DNA of 64,000 nucleotides. Source: Alphaproteobacteria bacterium. GTDB lineage: Bacteria; Pseudomonadota; Alphaproteobacteria; Rhizobiales; Rhizobiaceae. A program made the translations under genes and the position numbers. Of the stretch, positions 27,517 to 35,630 are shown one piece after another. Below the pieces are notes generated by a model. The model made no database searches and was not told the DNA's origin. It saw nothing but the letters and a program-made list of their open reading frames with translations. The stretch covers positions 16,299-80,298 of the forward strand of contig JAJRQF010000123.1 in NCBI GenBank assembly GCA_024280375.1, given 5' to 3'. The first letter of the stretch is position 1, and each line of letters starts with the position of its first letter.

Positions 27517-28044
27517 CTAGCTCACTGTCGGATTGAACTGCAACGCGATGCCATTCAGGCAATGTCGCTTGCCGGTTGGTTCTGGTCCATCGTTGAATAT
27601 GTGGCCAAAATGGCTGCCACAACGGCGGCAATGCACTTCCAGCCGGGTTGAGAAAAACGTGTTGTCTTCCTTGGTGAGTACCGCGTTTTCAAGCGATTGC
27701 CAAAAACTTGGCCATCCGGTTTTGCTGTCATATTTGGTTTGTGAAGAATAGGCAGGCAAATCGCATCCGGCGCAGTGATATGTGCCCGGGCGTTTTTCGC
27801 TGAGCAGCGGGCTTGAGCCTTTTCGCTCTGTCGCTTCTTCACGCAAAATGGCAAACTGATTGGGCGTTAGCAGCGCCTTCCATTCTTTAATAGAACGTGT
27901 GATTTCAAATGCTTTTTGGGTTTCTGCAGCCGTCGCTGTTTTTGCTGGTGCAAGCCCAAAGGTCACCAGTCCGGCCAGTGCAGATGAACGCTTCAGAAAT
28001 TCACGACGGCTGGTCTTTGTTTTGAGTTGAGATTTATTTGACAT
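27517..28044 (-). CDS. msrB: Tat-exported peptide-methionine (R)-S-oxide reductase
   Basis: 175 aa. A Tat signal (SRREFLKRSSALAGLVTFG, ending near TATAAE) precedes an MsrB domain with zinc-binding CxxC pairs (CAGC, CRRC), the GTGWPSFW-like KTGWPSFW motif and the catalytic cysteine in KRHCLNG. It reduces methionine-R-sulfoxide in proteins, here in the periplasm, where it would repair envelope proteins after oxidation. A second, cytoplasmic MsrB is at 35194. An SD-like GGAGAAT precedes the ATG. Confidence 0.94.
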   Translation of the reverse strand: MSNKSQLKTKTSRREFLKRSSALAGLVTFGLAPAKTATAAETQKAFEITRSIKEWKALLTPNQFAILREEATERKGSSPLLSEKRPGTYHCAGCDLPAYSSQTKYDSKTGWPSFWQSLENAVLTKEDNTFFSTRLEVHCRRCGSHFGHIFNDGPEPTGKRHCLNGIALQFNPTVS

Positions 28045-28161
28045 GATATTCTCCGGTAATTTCAGACCCTAAAATTGTGCCTCGCCCGCCAGGCTTTACC
28101 CCAGCCATATCAGCGGCGAGCGAGGATATACTAAGATTTCAAGTGGGTTGAACTCTTAGTA

Positions 28162-28722
28162 CTATTTAGGCAACAACACATTGTTGATGACGTGAATGAC
28201 GCCATTGGACTGATTAACATCAGCCACGGTGATTTTGGACGCGCCGCCACTTTCATCGAAAATATAGAGATCGCCGTTTTTGATAACCGCAGTCAATGCA
28301 TCACCGCTGACGGCTTTCATGTTGTAGCGGCCACCATTGGCTTTCGCCATCTTCATCAATTTGCTGGCCGAAAGTTTGCCTGAAACCACATGTGAGGTCA
28401 GAATTTTGGTCAACATGGCTTTGTTTTCAGGCTTCAACAGTGTTTCCACTGTGCCTTTTGGCAATTTGGCAAAACCTGAATTGACCGGAGCAAACACGGT
28501 AAACGGTCCAGGGCTCATCAGTGTTTCAACCAGACCTGCAGCTTTAACGGCAGCAACCAGCGTTGTGTGGTCTTTGGAATTAACGGCGTTTTCAACAATG
28601 TTTTTGCTTTCATACATTGGTGCGCCACCAACCATCGGGTTGGCAGCAAATGCCAAAGTTGAAACGGCAAGTGATGCCGCAACACCAAGAGCAGCAGTAA
28701 GACGAATTGATTTGGTAAACAT
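28162..28722 (-). CDS. Secreted fasciclin-domain protein
   Basis: 186 aa from the ATG at 28722, which has a good GGAG ahead of it; an upstream in-frame codon is not used. The signal peptide ends VSTLAFAANP. One FAS1 domain follows, with both signature boxes: FTVFAPVNSGFAKLP and the C-terminal SNGVIHVINNVLLPK. FAS1 proteins are adhesive or lipid-binding secreted proteins. The gene lies 107 bases downstream of the anti-sigma gene on the same strand, echoing the SigK-RskA-MPT70/83 set of mycobacteria, where the sigma factor drives fasciclin genes. Confidence 0.93.
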   Translation of the reverse strand: MFTKSIRLTAALGVAASLAVSTLAFAANPMVGGAPMYESKNIVENAVNSKDHTTLVAAVKAAGLVETLMSPGPFTVFAPVNSGFAKLPKGTVETLLKPENKAMLTKILTSHVVSGKLSASKLMKMAKANGGRYNMKAVSGDALTAVIKNGDLYIFDESGGASKITVADVNQSNGVIHVINNVLLPK

Positions 28723-28829
28723 TTTTTCTTCTCCATTAGTTTTTATCTTTGTCGCTGGAGCGTGGATTTGATCCAAGTGACAAAACAGTAACGGAGGGGG
28801 GTGCAAAAAAGTTTCAAACTTTTTTATTT

Positions 28830-29534
28830 TTATAGGCGGCGTAATTTTCCGCTGGCAATAACAGGACCGGTAGGCGCGCCGGTGGGTGATCCACCTTTCG
28901 GTTCAAGGCTGATTGCCAAAGTGCCGCCTTCGCTCATCAACCGGGAAACATCATTGTTGAGGTTAAATTGCATTGCAGCTTTATCCAGCAGGCCAAGCGA
29001 GCGCGGAACACCGTCTGCAGGTACAAGCCAAAGTTCCGCAACCTTGGTCTGTTCCATTTCCGGCAATACGGCACGAAGCATAAGTGTTTTGTTGTCGGGC
29101 GAAAAACTGGCCAAAAGGGTAGGGGCATCACCTTTCGCATTGAGTGTTGCGACCAATGGTGACAGTGATTGCGGGGTAAGCAAACCTTGGCCCGGTAAAT
29201 AGAGCAGCGCCGCAAGCGATGCCAGCGCCACCGCGCTTGAAAAAACCGCCAACCCACGCCAGAAAGCACGACTTCCCCAGGATGCGGATTTTTTCGGGCC
29301 AGAAGCAACCCCTGTACTGGCCGCAATAGCATCCCAAACCTTTGGATCAGGCGCAACCGAAGGCACCTCATCGAGCATTGGTGTGAGCTGGTTTTGCCAT
29401 TCATCAACCGCAGCGCGGAACAGCGGGTCATTCTCAAAACGTTGTTCAGCTATTTGCATATTTTCACGGTCGAGTGCACCCAGAGCAAACTCGGCAGCAA
29501 GCCATTTATCGTTATCGTTTAATTCCTGGGTCAT
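28830..29534 (-). CDS. RskA-like membrane anti-sigma factor
   Basis: 234 aa from the ATG at 29534, which overlaps the sigma-factor stop (ATGA); this is why the longer 249-aa frame is not chosen. The N-terminal about 75 residues form the anti-sigma domain (WLAAEFALGALDRENMQIAEQRF). A single membrane helix lies near residues 95-115 (FSSAVALASLAALLYLPG), and the C-terminal periplasmic domain resembles RskA (MEQTKVAELWLVPADGVPRSLG). It would hold the ECF sigma factor at the membrane and release it on an external signal. No zinc-binding HxxxCxxC motif is present. Confidence 0.92.
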   Translation of the reverse strand: MTQELNDNDKWLAAEFALGALDRENMQIAEQRFENDPLFRAAVDEWQNQLTPMLDEVPSVAPDPKVWDAIAASTGVASGPKKSASWGSRAFWRGLAVFSSAVALASLAALLYLPGQGLLTPQSLSPLVATLNAKGDAPTLLASFSPDNKTLMLRAVLPEMEQTKVAELWLVPADGVPRSLGLLDKAAMQFNLNNDVSRLMSEGGTLAISLEPKGGSPTGAPTGPVIASGKLRRL

Positions 29535-30073
29535 TTTCTCAAACAATCTTGTAGTGAAATCAGACTGCGCCTGATCCATGTTCTAACTGTATTCAGCGGT
29601 ATATCGAGCAAATCGGCGGTTTCCTGATAGGACAACCCGCCCAGATAGGTGCTTTTAACTGCATTGGCATGATCGGGGTTTAGTTGCTCAAGACAGTTTT
29701 TTAACCGCTGATTTTCATTCGTGCTAACCGCATTGTCTTCCGGCGAAGGTTTTGTATCCGCCAGATATTCCTGTTCCTCGATATCCACATGGCTTAATTT
29801 TCGAGCCCGCAATTTGTCTATCGCCTGATTACGCGCAATCATCGAAAGCCATGCAACGGCTGATGCTCGTCCCGTTTGGAAGGTCGCAGCCTTGTTCCAG
29901 ATTTTTACGAACACCTCTTGCAAAACGTCCTCCGCATCAGCTTTGTTACCTAATATACGAAGCGAGATGCCGAAAAGTTTCGCGGACATGGTGTCAAACA
30001 GCCGGGCAAAGGCCGCCTGATCGCGCATTGCGACGCGTGATAATAGCTCTGCAATGGGGTCCGGATTGCTCAT
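29531..30073 (-). CDS. ECF-type RNA polymerase sigma factor (SigK-like)
   Basis: 180 aa from the ATG at 30073 (MSNPDPIAELLSRVA); 26 upstream in-frame codons lack a ribosome binding site and are left out. Region 2 reads KADAEDVLQEVFVKIWNKA with the -10 recognition helix (GRASAVAWLSMIARNQAID). Region 4 has GLSYQETADLLDIPLNTVRTW. It is translationally coupled to its anti-sigma factor and lies in the order sigma, anti-sigma, fasciclin. The target promoters are not identified; no clear copy of its own promoter was found upstream. Confidence 0.93.
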   Translation of the reverse strand: MSNPDPIAELLSRVAMRDQAAFARLFDTMSAKLFGISLRILGNKADAEDVLQEVFVKIWNKAATFQTGRASAVAWLSMIARNQAIDKLRARKLSHVDIEEQEYLADTKPSPEDNAVSTNENQRLKNCLEQLNPDHANAVKSTYLGGLSYQETADLLDIPLNTVRTWIRRSLISLQDCLRK

Positions 30074-30232
30074 CGCGCCTATAAAACACAGATTTGATAA
30101 TTTGCCTATAGTGTGTTGATTAGCAATATATTTCATTGCTGAAATGCCCAATGCAAACTACAATGAAGAGGAACACCCCATTTGTGGCGGCAGTATTTTG
30201 TCGCCAATTTTGTTCTATCAAGGAGACATTTG

Positions 30233-30835
30233 ATGGCATTCGAACTACCGGAACTACCTTATGCATATGATGCATTGGGCGAATTTATGTCAGCTGAAAC
30301 GCTGGAATATCACCATGACAAACATCATCAGGCCTATGTTGATAATGGCAATAAACTGGCTGATGCAGCAGGCATGTCAGGCAATAGCCTGGAAGAGATT
30401 GTAAAAGCCAGCTTTGGCACCAATGCTGGCCTGTTTAACAATGCAGCCCAACACTATAACCATATGCATTTTTGGCACTGGATGGCGCCAAATGGTGGCG
30501 GCACAAAAATTCCGGGTAATCTGGAAGCTGCAATCAATTCAGACCTTGGTGGCTATGATAAATTCAAAGCTGACTTCATGGCAGCTGGCGCCACACAATT
30601 CGGTTCTGGCTGGTGCTGGATTGCGATGAAAGATGGCAAGCTGGAAATCATGAAAACACCAAATGGCGAAAACCCGCTGGTGCATGGTGCAACGCCAATT
30701 TTGGGCTGCGATGTTTGGGAACATTCCTATTACATCGATTATCGTAATGCGCGTCCTAAATATCTGGAAGCCTTTGTTGATAGCCTGATCAATTGGGAAT
30801 ATGCGAGCGAGCTATTTGAAAAAGCATCTGCGTAA
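30233..30835 (+). CDS. sodB: Fe-type superoxide dismutase
   Basis: 200 aa from the ATG at 30233, which has AAGGAGA eight bases before it; a longer TTG frame at 30182 is rejected. Metal ligands of the Fe/Mn SOD fold are visible: His27 in YHHDKHHQ, a His in NHMHFWHWM near residue 75, and the Asp/His pair of CDVWEHSYYIDY near 158-162. The AGATQFGSGWCW stretch with Gln supports the Fe type. It converts superoxide to peroxide and oxygen in the cytoplasm. It diverges from the sigma operon and ends in a clear terminator. Confidence 0.95.
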   Translation: MAFELPELPYAYDALGEFMSAETLEYHHDKHHQAYVDNGNKLADAAGMSGNSLEEIVKASFGTNAGLFNNAAQHYNHMHFWHWMAPNGGGTKIPGNLEAAINSDLGGYDKFKADFMAAGATQFGSGWCWIAMKDGKLEIMKTPNGENPLVHGATPILGCDVWEHSYYIDYRNARPKYLEAFVDSLINWEYASELFEKASA

Positions 30836-30860
30836 TTAAATTGAATTTAACAAATAAAGA

Positions 30861-30884
30861 ACCGGGCGAAAGTCCGGTTTTTTG
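30861..30884 (+). terminator. Intrinsic terminator of sodB
   Basis: ACCGGGC pairs with GTCCGGT (one G-T pair) around a GAAA tetraloop, followed by a run of T. It lies 25 bases after the sodB stop codon. Confidence 0.88.
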
Positions 30885-31100
30885 TTGGGAATCAACGAAA
30901 ACGTGATTTGGGAAAATCGCAATGAATTAATAGAGTTACGGATTGATCATGAATCGTCAGTTCATTGAATTGGCGATCAATAAAAACTATAAGATGAGGG
31001 AATAAATCCGAATTATTATAAATTTGACGCTGAGTGTTAAAAGAAATTCAAAGATCAATCGCGTCAGAAAAATCAGTTAAATTCGATTTGGGAGAAAAAA

Positions 31101-31556
31101 GTGAAAAAATCTGTAATTATATTGGCAACCGGTGCAGCACTGTTCGCGGGCTCAACAATTGCCGCAGAAAATCCGATCGCTGCCCGTAAGGCGATGATGC
31201 AAAATGTCGTTCAGGCCACCAAAATGGGTGGGGCGATGTTGAAGGGTAAAATGGACTATAGCCCGGTTGCCGGCCAATTGGTTTTGCGGGTGATGAACCA
31301 GGCATCGTTGAGCTTTGGAACCTTGTTTCCAAAAGGCTCTGAAACCGGCATGGAAACAACCGCCAGCCCAAAAATCTGGTCTGATATGGGCGGATTTGAC
31401 AAAGCTTTGGTTAAGTTTCAGGCGGATACTTCCGCCGGATTCATGAAAGTGGAAGACCTTGAGTTTTTTGACAAAGATGCATTTGGCGAAGCCTTTGGCA
31501 AGGCTGCTGCAAATTGCAAATCCTGCCATCAGGAATATCGCGTGAAAAAGAACTGA
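31101..31556 (+). CDS. Cytochrome c' / c-556 family protein
   Basis: 151 aa. A signal peptide (ending STIAAE) and a single heme motif CKSCH close to the C-terminus (about residues 139-143) mark the four-helix-bundle cytochrome c' family. The start codon is GTG with GGGAGAAAA before it. It lies in the periplasm and may pass electrons to, or from, the diheme protein encoded 22 bases downstream. Regulation is not visible in the AT-rich upstream region of about 215 bases. Confidence 0.92.
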   Translation: MKKSVIILATGAALFAGSTIAAENPIAARKAMMQNVVQATKMGGAMLKGKMDYSPVAGQLVLRVMNQASLSFGTLFPKGSETGMETTASPKIWSDMGGFDKALVKFQADTSAGFMKVEDLEFFDKDAFGEAFGKAAANCKSCHQEYRVKKN

Positions 31557-31578
31557 CTCTCCTGAATGGGATAAAATT

Positions 31579-32508
31579 ATGTTAAAGAAACTGGCGATAC
31601 TTGCGGTCGGTCTCGGTGTTATTGTCGCCGGTTTTTTATGGTTCTTGAGTGCGCCATCCGTGCTTGAAGCCGACAGGCTGGCAAAGCTGCCCGATGGCGA
31701 TGTGGCCAATGGCGAAATCATGTTTTGGACCGGCGGCTGCGCATCCTGCCATGCGGCACCCAAATCCAAGGGTGAGGCCAAACTCCAACTTGTTGGCGGT
31801 TTGGGATTAAAGACGCCATTTGGTACTTTTCGCGCCCCAAACATTTCTCCCGACGAGACAAATGGCATTGGTGGTTGGTCAAAGGGTGATTTCGCCAACG
31901 CAATGCTAAAGGGTGTATCGCCCAATGGCAGCCATTATTTCCCGGCCTTTCCCTATACTTCTTATGCGCGTATGACGGATAAAGACGTTATGGATCTTTG
32001 GGCTTTTATAAAAACATTGCCAAAATCATCCAACAAGGTGGCCGAGCACGATGTGCCATTTCCATTTAATATACGCCGTGTCCAGGGGCTGTGGAAAATC
32101 CTGTTTTTCAAGCCTGAACCGGTCATGACCATTGCCAATGCCAGCCCTGAAGTTCTGCGCGGACAATATTTGGTCGATGGTCCCGGCCATTGCAGCGAAT
32201 GTCATACGCCGCGAAATCTGATCGGCGGCTATGATTATTCCCGTTGGCTGGCAGGTGGGCCGGCACCGGAAGGTGATGAATTTATACCCAATATCACGCC
32301 GCATAAAACCGGCATTGGTGAATGGGAAGAAAGCGATATTGCCTATGCGTTGGAATCCGGTTTTACCCCGTCTTTCGATTCCTTTGGGTCCAGCATGGTG
32401 GATGTGCAGGAAAACATGGCGAAAATTCCAGCAAAAGACAGGGCCGCAATTGCCGCCTATCTGAAGGCCATTCCAGCGATTGAAACCATCAAGAAAAAGA
32501 AGAAATAG
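31579..32508 (+). CDS. Membrane-anchored diheme cytochrome c
   Basis: 309 aa. An N-terminal membrane anchor (about residues 5-24) is followed by two cytochrome c domains, with CASCH near residue 54 and CSECH near 205 (HCSECHTPRNL). Distal methionines are plausible in the GMxxF-type stretches (SHYFPAFPYTSYARM). The layout matches the cytochrome subunits of alcohol, gluconate or sorbitol dehydrogenases and of thiosulfate systems. No dehydrogenase gene is nearby, so the partner may be the adjacent cytochrome c'. The product ends in a run of five lysines. Confidence 0.92.
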   Translation: MLKKLAILAVGLGVIVAGFLWFLSAPSVLEADRLAKLPDGDVANGEIMFWTGGCASCHAAPKSKGEAKLQLVGGLGLKTPFGTFRAPNISPDETNGIGGWSKGDFANAMLKGVSPNGSHYFPAFPYTSYARMTDKDVMDLWAFIKTLPKSSNKVAEHDVPFPFNIRRVQGLWKILFFKPEPVMTIANASPEVLRGQYLVDGPGHCSECHTPRNLIGGYDYSRWLAGGPAPEGDEFIPNITPHKTGIGEWEESDIAYALESGFTPSFDSFGSSMVDVQENMAKIPAKDRAAIAAYLKAIPAIETIKKKKK

Positions 32509-32537
32509 CTATTTTGAGTTTCTTCAAGTTTGGTGAT

Positions 32538-32918
32538 CTAAATCTTATGCCAAAGCCCGCAATAGGTGGTTCTGCCTAACAGACCCTTTGCTTTACTGTA
32601 GCTTATGGGCTTGTAGCCATATTTGAGAATTGGTTTTGCCACTTCGCGGTACTTGTTTCCCCAGGCCCAATACCACAGGATTTTTTTTGAGTTTTTTCTG
32701 TAGGTGACTTTAACCAGAGGTGGACCAGATCCCTCACTCCTTGTTTTACAAACAAACTTTGTTGGCAATAAATTTGATCGCCCCAGGCTTCGCATGAAAT
32801 GTTTCACTTCACGGGTTTTCATCCATCCCGTTGATTTAGCGTTTACAATTTCAGATTGCCAAATGAGCAATGACGAAAACATGAGCAATGTTACAGTGAT
32901 TTTTTTGGTTTTCAGCAT
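32538..32918 (-). CDS. Small secreted basic protein of unknown function
   Basis: 126 aa, no family recognised. The signal peptide is residues 1-27 (ending SEIVNA). The mature protein is basic, with several Trp and Tyr residues (LWYWAWGNKYREVAKPI) and two cysteines (FVCKTRSE, TTYCGLWHKI) that may pair. It looks like an endonuclease-like or cell-surface small protein, but there is no catalytic motif to call. It converges with the diheme cytochrome gene. A 16-base direct repeat flanks it (32493-32508 and 33043-33058). Confidence 0.65.
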   Translation of the reverse strand: MLKTKKITVTLLMFSSLLIWQSEIVNAKSTGWMKTREVKHFMRSLGRSNLLPTKFVCKTRSEGSGPPLVKVTYRKNSKKILWYWAWGNKYREVAKPILKYGYKPISYSKAKGLLGRTTYCGLWHKI

Positions 32919-33097
32919 GAGGTTCTCCCCGATTCTGTTGTGTAAATTTATTCACACCAGTATGTCGGGAAAATGGCGAGTTACAACCTTTGGTAAGTTT
33001 TTCTTCTTTTCCCTGGTATCAATTATTGCGCGAAACAAACGTGAAAAAGAAGAAATAGAAACGGCTGCCCTTCCTCAAGCAGGGTACTGGCGTTCAT

Positions 33098-35191
33098 TTA
33101 CATCTTCCCGGCTGTTTTAATAGCAAAGGCATAAACCAGCGCAACTTCAACCAACCGCGCAAACCGGCCTGATGCACCGCCATGGCCTGCTTCCATATTG
33201 GTTTTCAGCATGATTGGATTGTTGCTTGAATTATGGGTTCGCAGTTTCGCCACCCATTTGGCCGGTTCCCAATAGGTGACCCTCGGGTCGGTCAATCCAC
33301 CAACCGCGAAAATTGCCGGGTAATCCTGCTTTGATACCTGATCATAGGGCGAATAGGCGGCCATATATTCATAGTCATCCTTGCTCTCGATCGGGTTACC
33401 CCATTCAGGCCATTCAGGTGGGGTGAGCGGCAGCGTATCGTCAAGCATTGTGTTCAGCACATCAACAAAGGGCACCTCGGCAATGATGCCGCGATATTGG
33501 TCCGGTGCCATATTGGCAACAGCGCCCATTAACATGCCGCCGGCGGAACCGCCTTGCGCGATGATATTGCCCTTGGAAGTGAAATTTTCGCCAATCAGAT
33601 ATTCGCCAGCGGCAATAAAGTCTTTGAAAGTATTGAGTTTGGTGCCTCGTTTGCCGTCTTCATACCATTGAAAACCCTTATCCATGCCACCGCGAATATG
33701 GGCAATGGCATAAACAAAGCCACGATCAACCAGCGAAAGCGCATTGGTGGAAAACGATGCCGGAATAGAAACACCGTAAGAACCATAGCCGTAGAGCAGG
33801 CAAGGGGCTGAGCCATCAAGCACTGTGTCAGCGCGATAGAGCAGCGAAATTGGCACCATGACACCATCATGCGATGGGGCAAATATTCGTTTGGTAACAT
33901 AATCCTGGCTGTTATGACCGCTGGGCACTTCCTGAGTTTTCAGCAAGGTCCGCTCACGGGTTTTCATATTATAGTCGAAAGTCTGGCTTGGGGTGGTCAT
34001 TGATGAATAGGTGAAACGAATGATGTCCGTATCAAATTCATAGCCACCGGCCAGCCCAAGCGAATAGGCCTCTTCATCAAAGGCGATTGCATGTTCTTCG
34101 CCGCTTGAAAGCTCGCGCACAACAATGCGTGGCAGCCCGTCGCGCCGTTCCAGCCAGACCAAATGACGCTGGTAAATCGTATGGCTTAGGATCAATCGAC
34201 CAGCCTCATGCGGCACCAGGTCTCGCCAACCTTCTTTGCCCGGTGTGCCTACAGGTGCGGTGACAATCTTAAAGTCCTTGGCATCATCCGCATTTGTCAG
34301 AATGTAAAACACTCCATCACCCTCATCGACAGAATACTCAACCTCGGTCTCCCGTTTGGCGATGCAAATGGGGTTGGGTTTTTCTTCATCAGCAGAAAAA
34401 TGCCAGCATTCCGACGTTTGATGATCGTGAATGTCGATGATGATGCGTTCGCCAGATTGGGTTTTACCAACACCCATAAAAAAGCCCGCATCCTCTTCCT
34501 CATAAATCATCACGTCTTCAGATTGCAAGGCACCAACCCTGTGTAAATACAAGGTCGATGGGCGATGGTTTTCATCCAGTTTCGCATAGTAAAGTTGCTG
34601 GCTGTTCTTGGACCATACACCGCCGCCAGCAGTGTCTTTTATCTCATCCGCGAGGTCTTTGCTGCTTTCGATGTCGCGCACCCGCATGGTGAAAAATTCC
34701 GAACCCTTGTCGTCAACCGCCCATGCAAGGCGTTGATGGTCTGGCGAATGACTGGCAGACGCAATGCGAAAATAGCTTTTCCCTTCCGCTTCCTCATCGC
34801 CATCAAGCATAATCTGTTCATTGACGCCCTTGCGTGGCCGTCGGGTAAACTTTGGTTGCTCGCCACCGGTCACATATTTAACCCCATAGGAATAGTCTCC
34901 ATCGGGCGAGGGGACAGAGCTGTCATCTTCTTTGATGCGGCCCTTCATTTCGGCAAATAGCTTTTTTTGCAGCGCGTCAGTGTCGCTCATCAATGCCTTT
35001 TGGTAGGCGTTTTCAGCTTCCAGATAGGTGCGGATATCCTCCTGCAACAAATCCGGGTCACGCATGACTTCCTGCCAGTTTTCTGCCCGCAGCCAGCCGT
35101 AATTGTCGGTGCGCTCAATGCCGTGCCTCGCATCTTTTTGCGGGCGTATTTCGGCAATTGGTGCGTCTTTGGCAGAAAGGTCAAAGGTCAA
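33098..35191 (-). CDS. ptrB: Oligopeptidase B
   Basis: 697 aa, S9A family, normal length. An N-terminal seven-bladed propeller (residues about 70-400) precedes the hydrolase domain with Ser549 in GGSAGG, an Asp in FAVGGLTDPRVTYWEP and a His in MEAGHGGASG. It cuts after Arg or Lys in short peptides in the cytoplasm. The start is two bases after the stop of msrB, so the two are co-transcribed and probably coupled. The block lies directly downstream of the antiporter operon on the same strand. Confidence 0.95.
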   Translation of the reverse strand: MTFDLSAKDAPIAEIRPQKDARHGIERTDNYGWLRAENWQEVMRDPDLLQEDIRTYLEAENAYQKALMSDTDALQKKLFAEMKGRIKEDDSSVPSPDGDYSYGVKYVTGGEQPKFTRRPRKGVNEQIMLDGDEEAEGKSYFRIASASHSPDHQRLAWAVDDKGSEFFTMRVRDIESSKDLADEIKDTAGGGVWSKNSQQLYYAKLDENHRPSTLYLHRVGALQSEDVMIYEEEDAGFFMGVGKTQSGERIIIDIHDHQTSECWHFSADEEKPNPICIAKRETEVEYSVDEGDGVFYILTNADDAKDFKIVTAPVGTPGKEGWRDLVPHEAGRLILSHTIYQRHLVWLERRDGLPRIVVRELSSGEEHAIAFDEEAYSLGLAGGYEFDTDIIRFTYSSMTTPSQTFDYNMKTRERTLLKTQEVPSGHNSQDYVTKRIFAPSHDGVMVPISLLYRADTVLDGSAPCLLYGYGSYGVSIPASFSTNALSLVDRGFVYAIAHIRGGMDKGFQWYEDGKRGTKLNTFKDFIAAGEYLIGENFTSKGNIIAQGGSAGGMLMGAVANMAPDQYRGIIAEVPFVDVLNTMLDDTLPLTPPEWPEWGNPIESKDDYEYMAAYSPYDQVSKQDYPAIFAVGGLTDPRVTYWEPAKWVAKLRTHNSSNNPIMLKTNMEAGHGGASGRFARLVEVALVYAFAIKTAGKM

Positions 35192-35193
35192 TC

Positions 35194-35595
35194 TTATTCA
35201 TCCTCTGTGGGTGTAAATGTAAGGGCCGCACCATTCATGCAATAGCGCAGGCCGGTCGGTGCCGGGCCATCATTGAACACATGGCCAAGATGGGCATCGC
35301 AATCGGCGCAGCGAACTTCGGTGCGCTTCATGAATAGTTTGCGGTCGGTATGTTCAGATACGGATGCATCGTCCGCCGGGGCGTAATAGCTCGGCCACCC
35401 GGTGCCTGAATCAAACTTTGACTTTGCGTTAAATAATGGCTTGCCGCAGCAAACGCAGTCAAACATGCCTTGGCGTTTCTCGTCATTGAGCGGGCTGGAA
35501 AAAGCGCGTTCCGTACCCTCCTCGCGGGTGACGCGATATTGTTCCGGCGTAAGAGTTTCCTGCCATTGCTGTTTGGTTTTTTCGATTTTTGCCAT
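35194..35595 (-). CDS. msrB: Cytoplasmic peptide-methionine (R)-S-oxide reductase
   Basis: 133 aa from the ATG at 35595, preceded by GGGAGA. The zinc pairs (CVCC and CADC), [10 protein letters not shown] and catalytic cysteine in [10 protein letters not shown] are intact. It lacks a signal peptide, unlike the Tat-exported paralogue at 27517, so it would protect cytoplasmic proteins. Its gene starts 35 bases after the last antiporter gene and ends two bases before ptrB, suggesting one transcript from the antiporter through msrB to ptrB. Confidence 0.94.
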   Translation of the reverse strand: MAKIEKTKQQWQETLTPEQYRVTREEGTERAFSSPLNDEKRQGMFDCVCCGKPLFNAKSKFDSGTGWPSYYAPADDASVSEHTDRKLFMKRTEVRCADCDAHLGHVFNDGPAPTGLRYCMNGAALTFTPTEDE

Positions 35596-35630
35596 GGTCA
35601 ATTCTCCCGAATGGCTAGTTTTGAATGATT

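Noticed and set aside
28085..28130. GC-rich stem (CCTCGC / GCGAGG) after the fasciclin gene
   Set aside because: Loop of about 24 bases and no T-run in the direction of transcription. It could help termination but is not strong enough to annotate.
31152..31925. 257-codon minus-strand frame across the two cytochrome genes
   Set aside because: It spans the intergenic gap but is antisense to two genes with clear heme motifs and signal sequences; its protein has no coherent domain.
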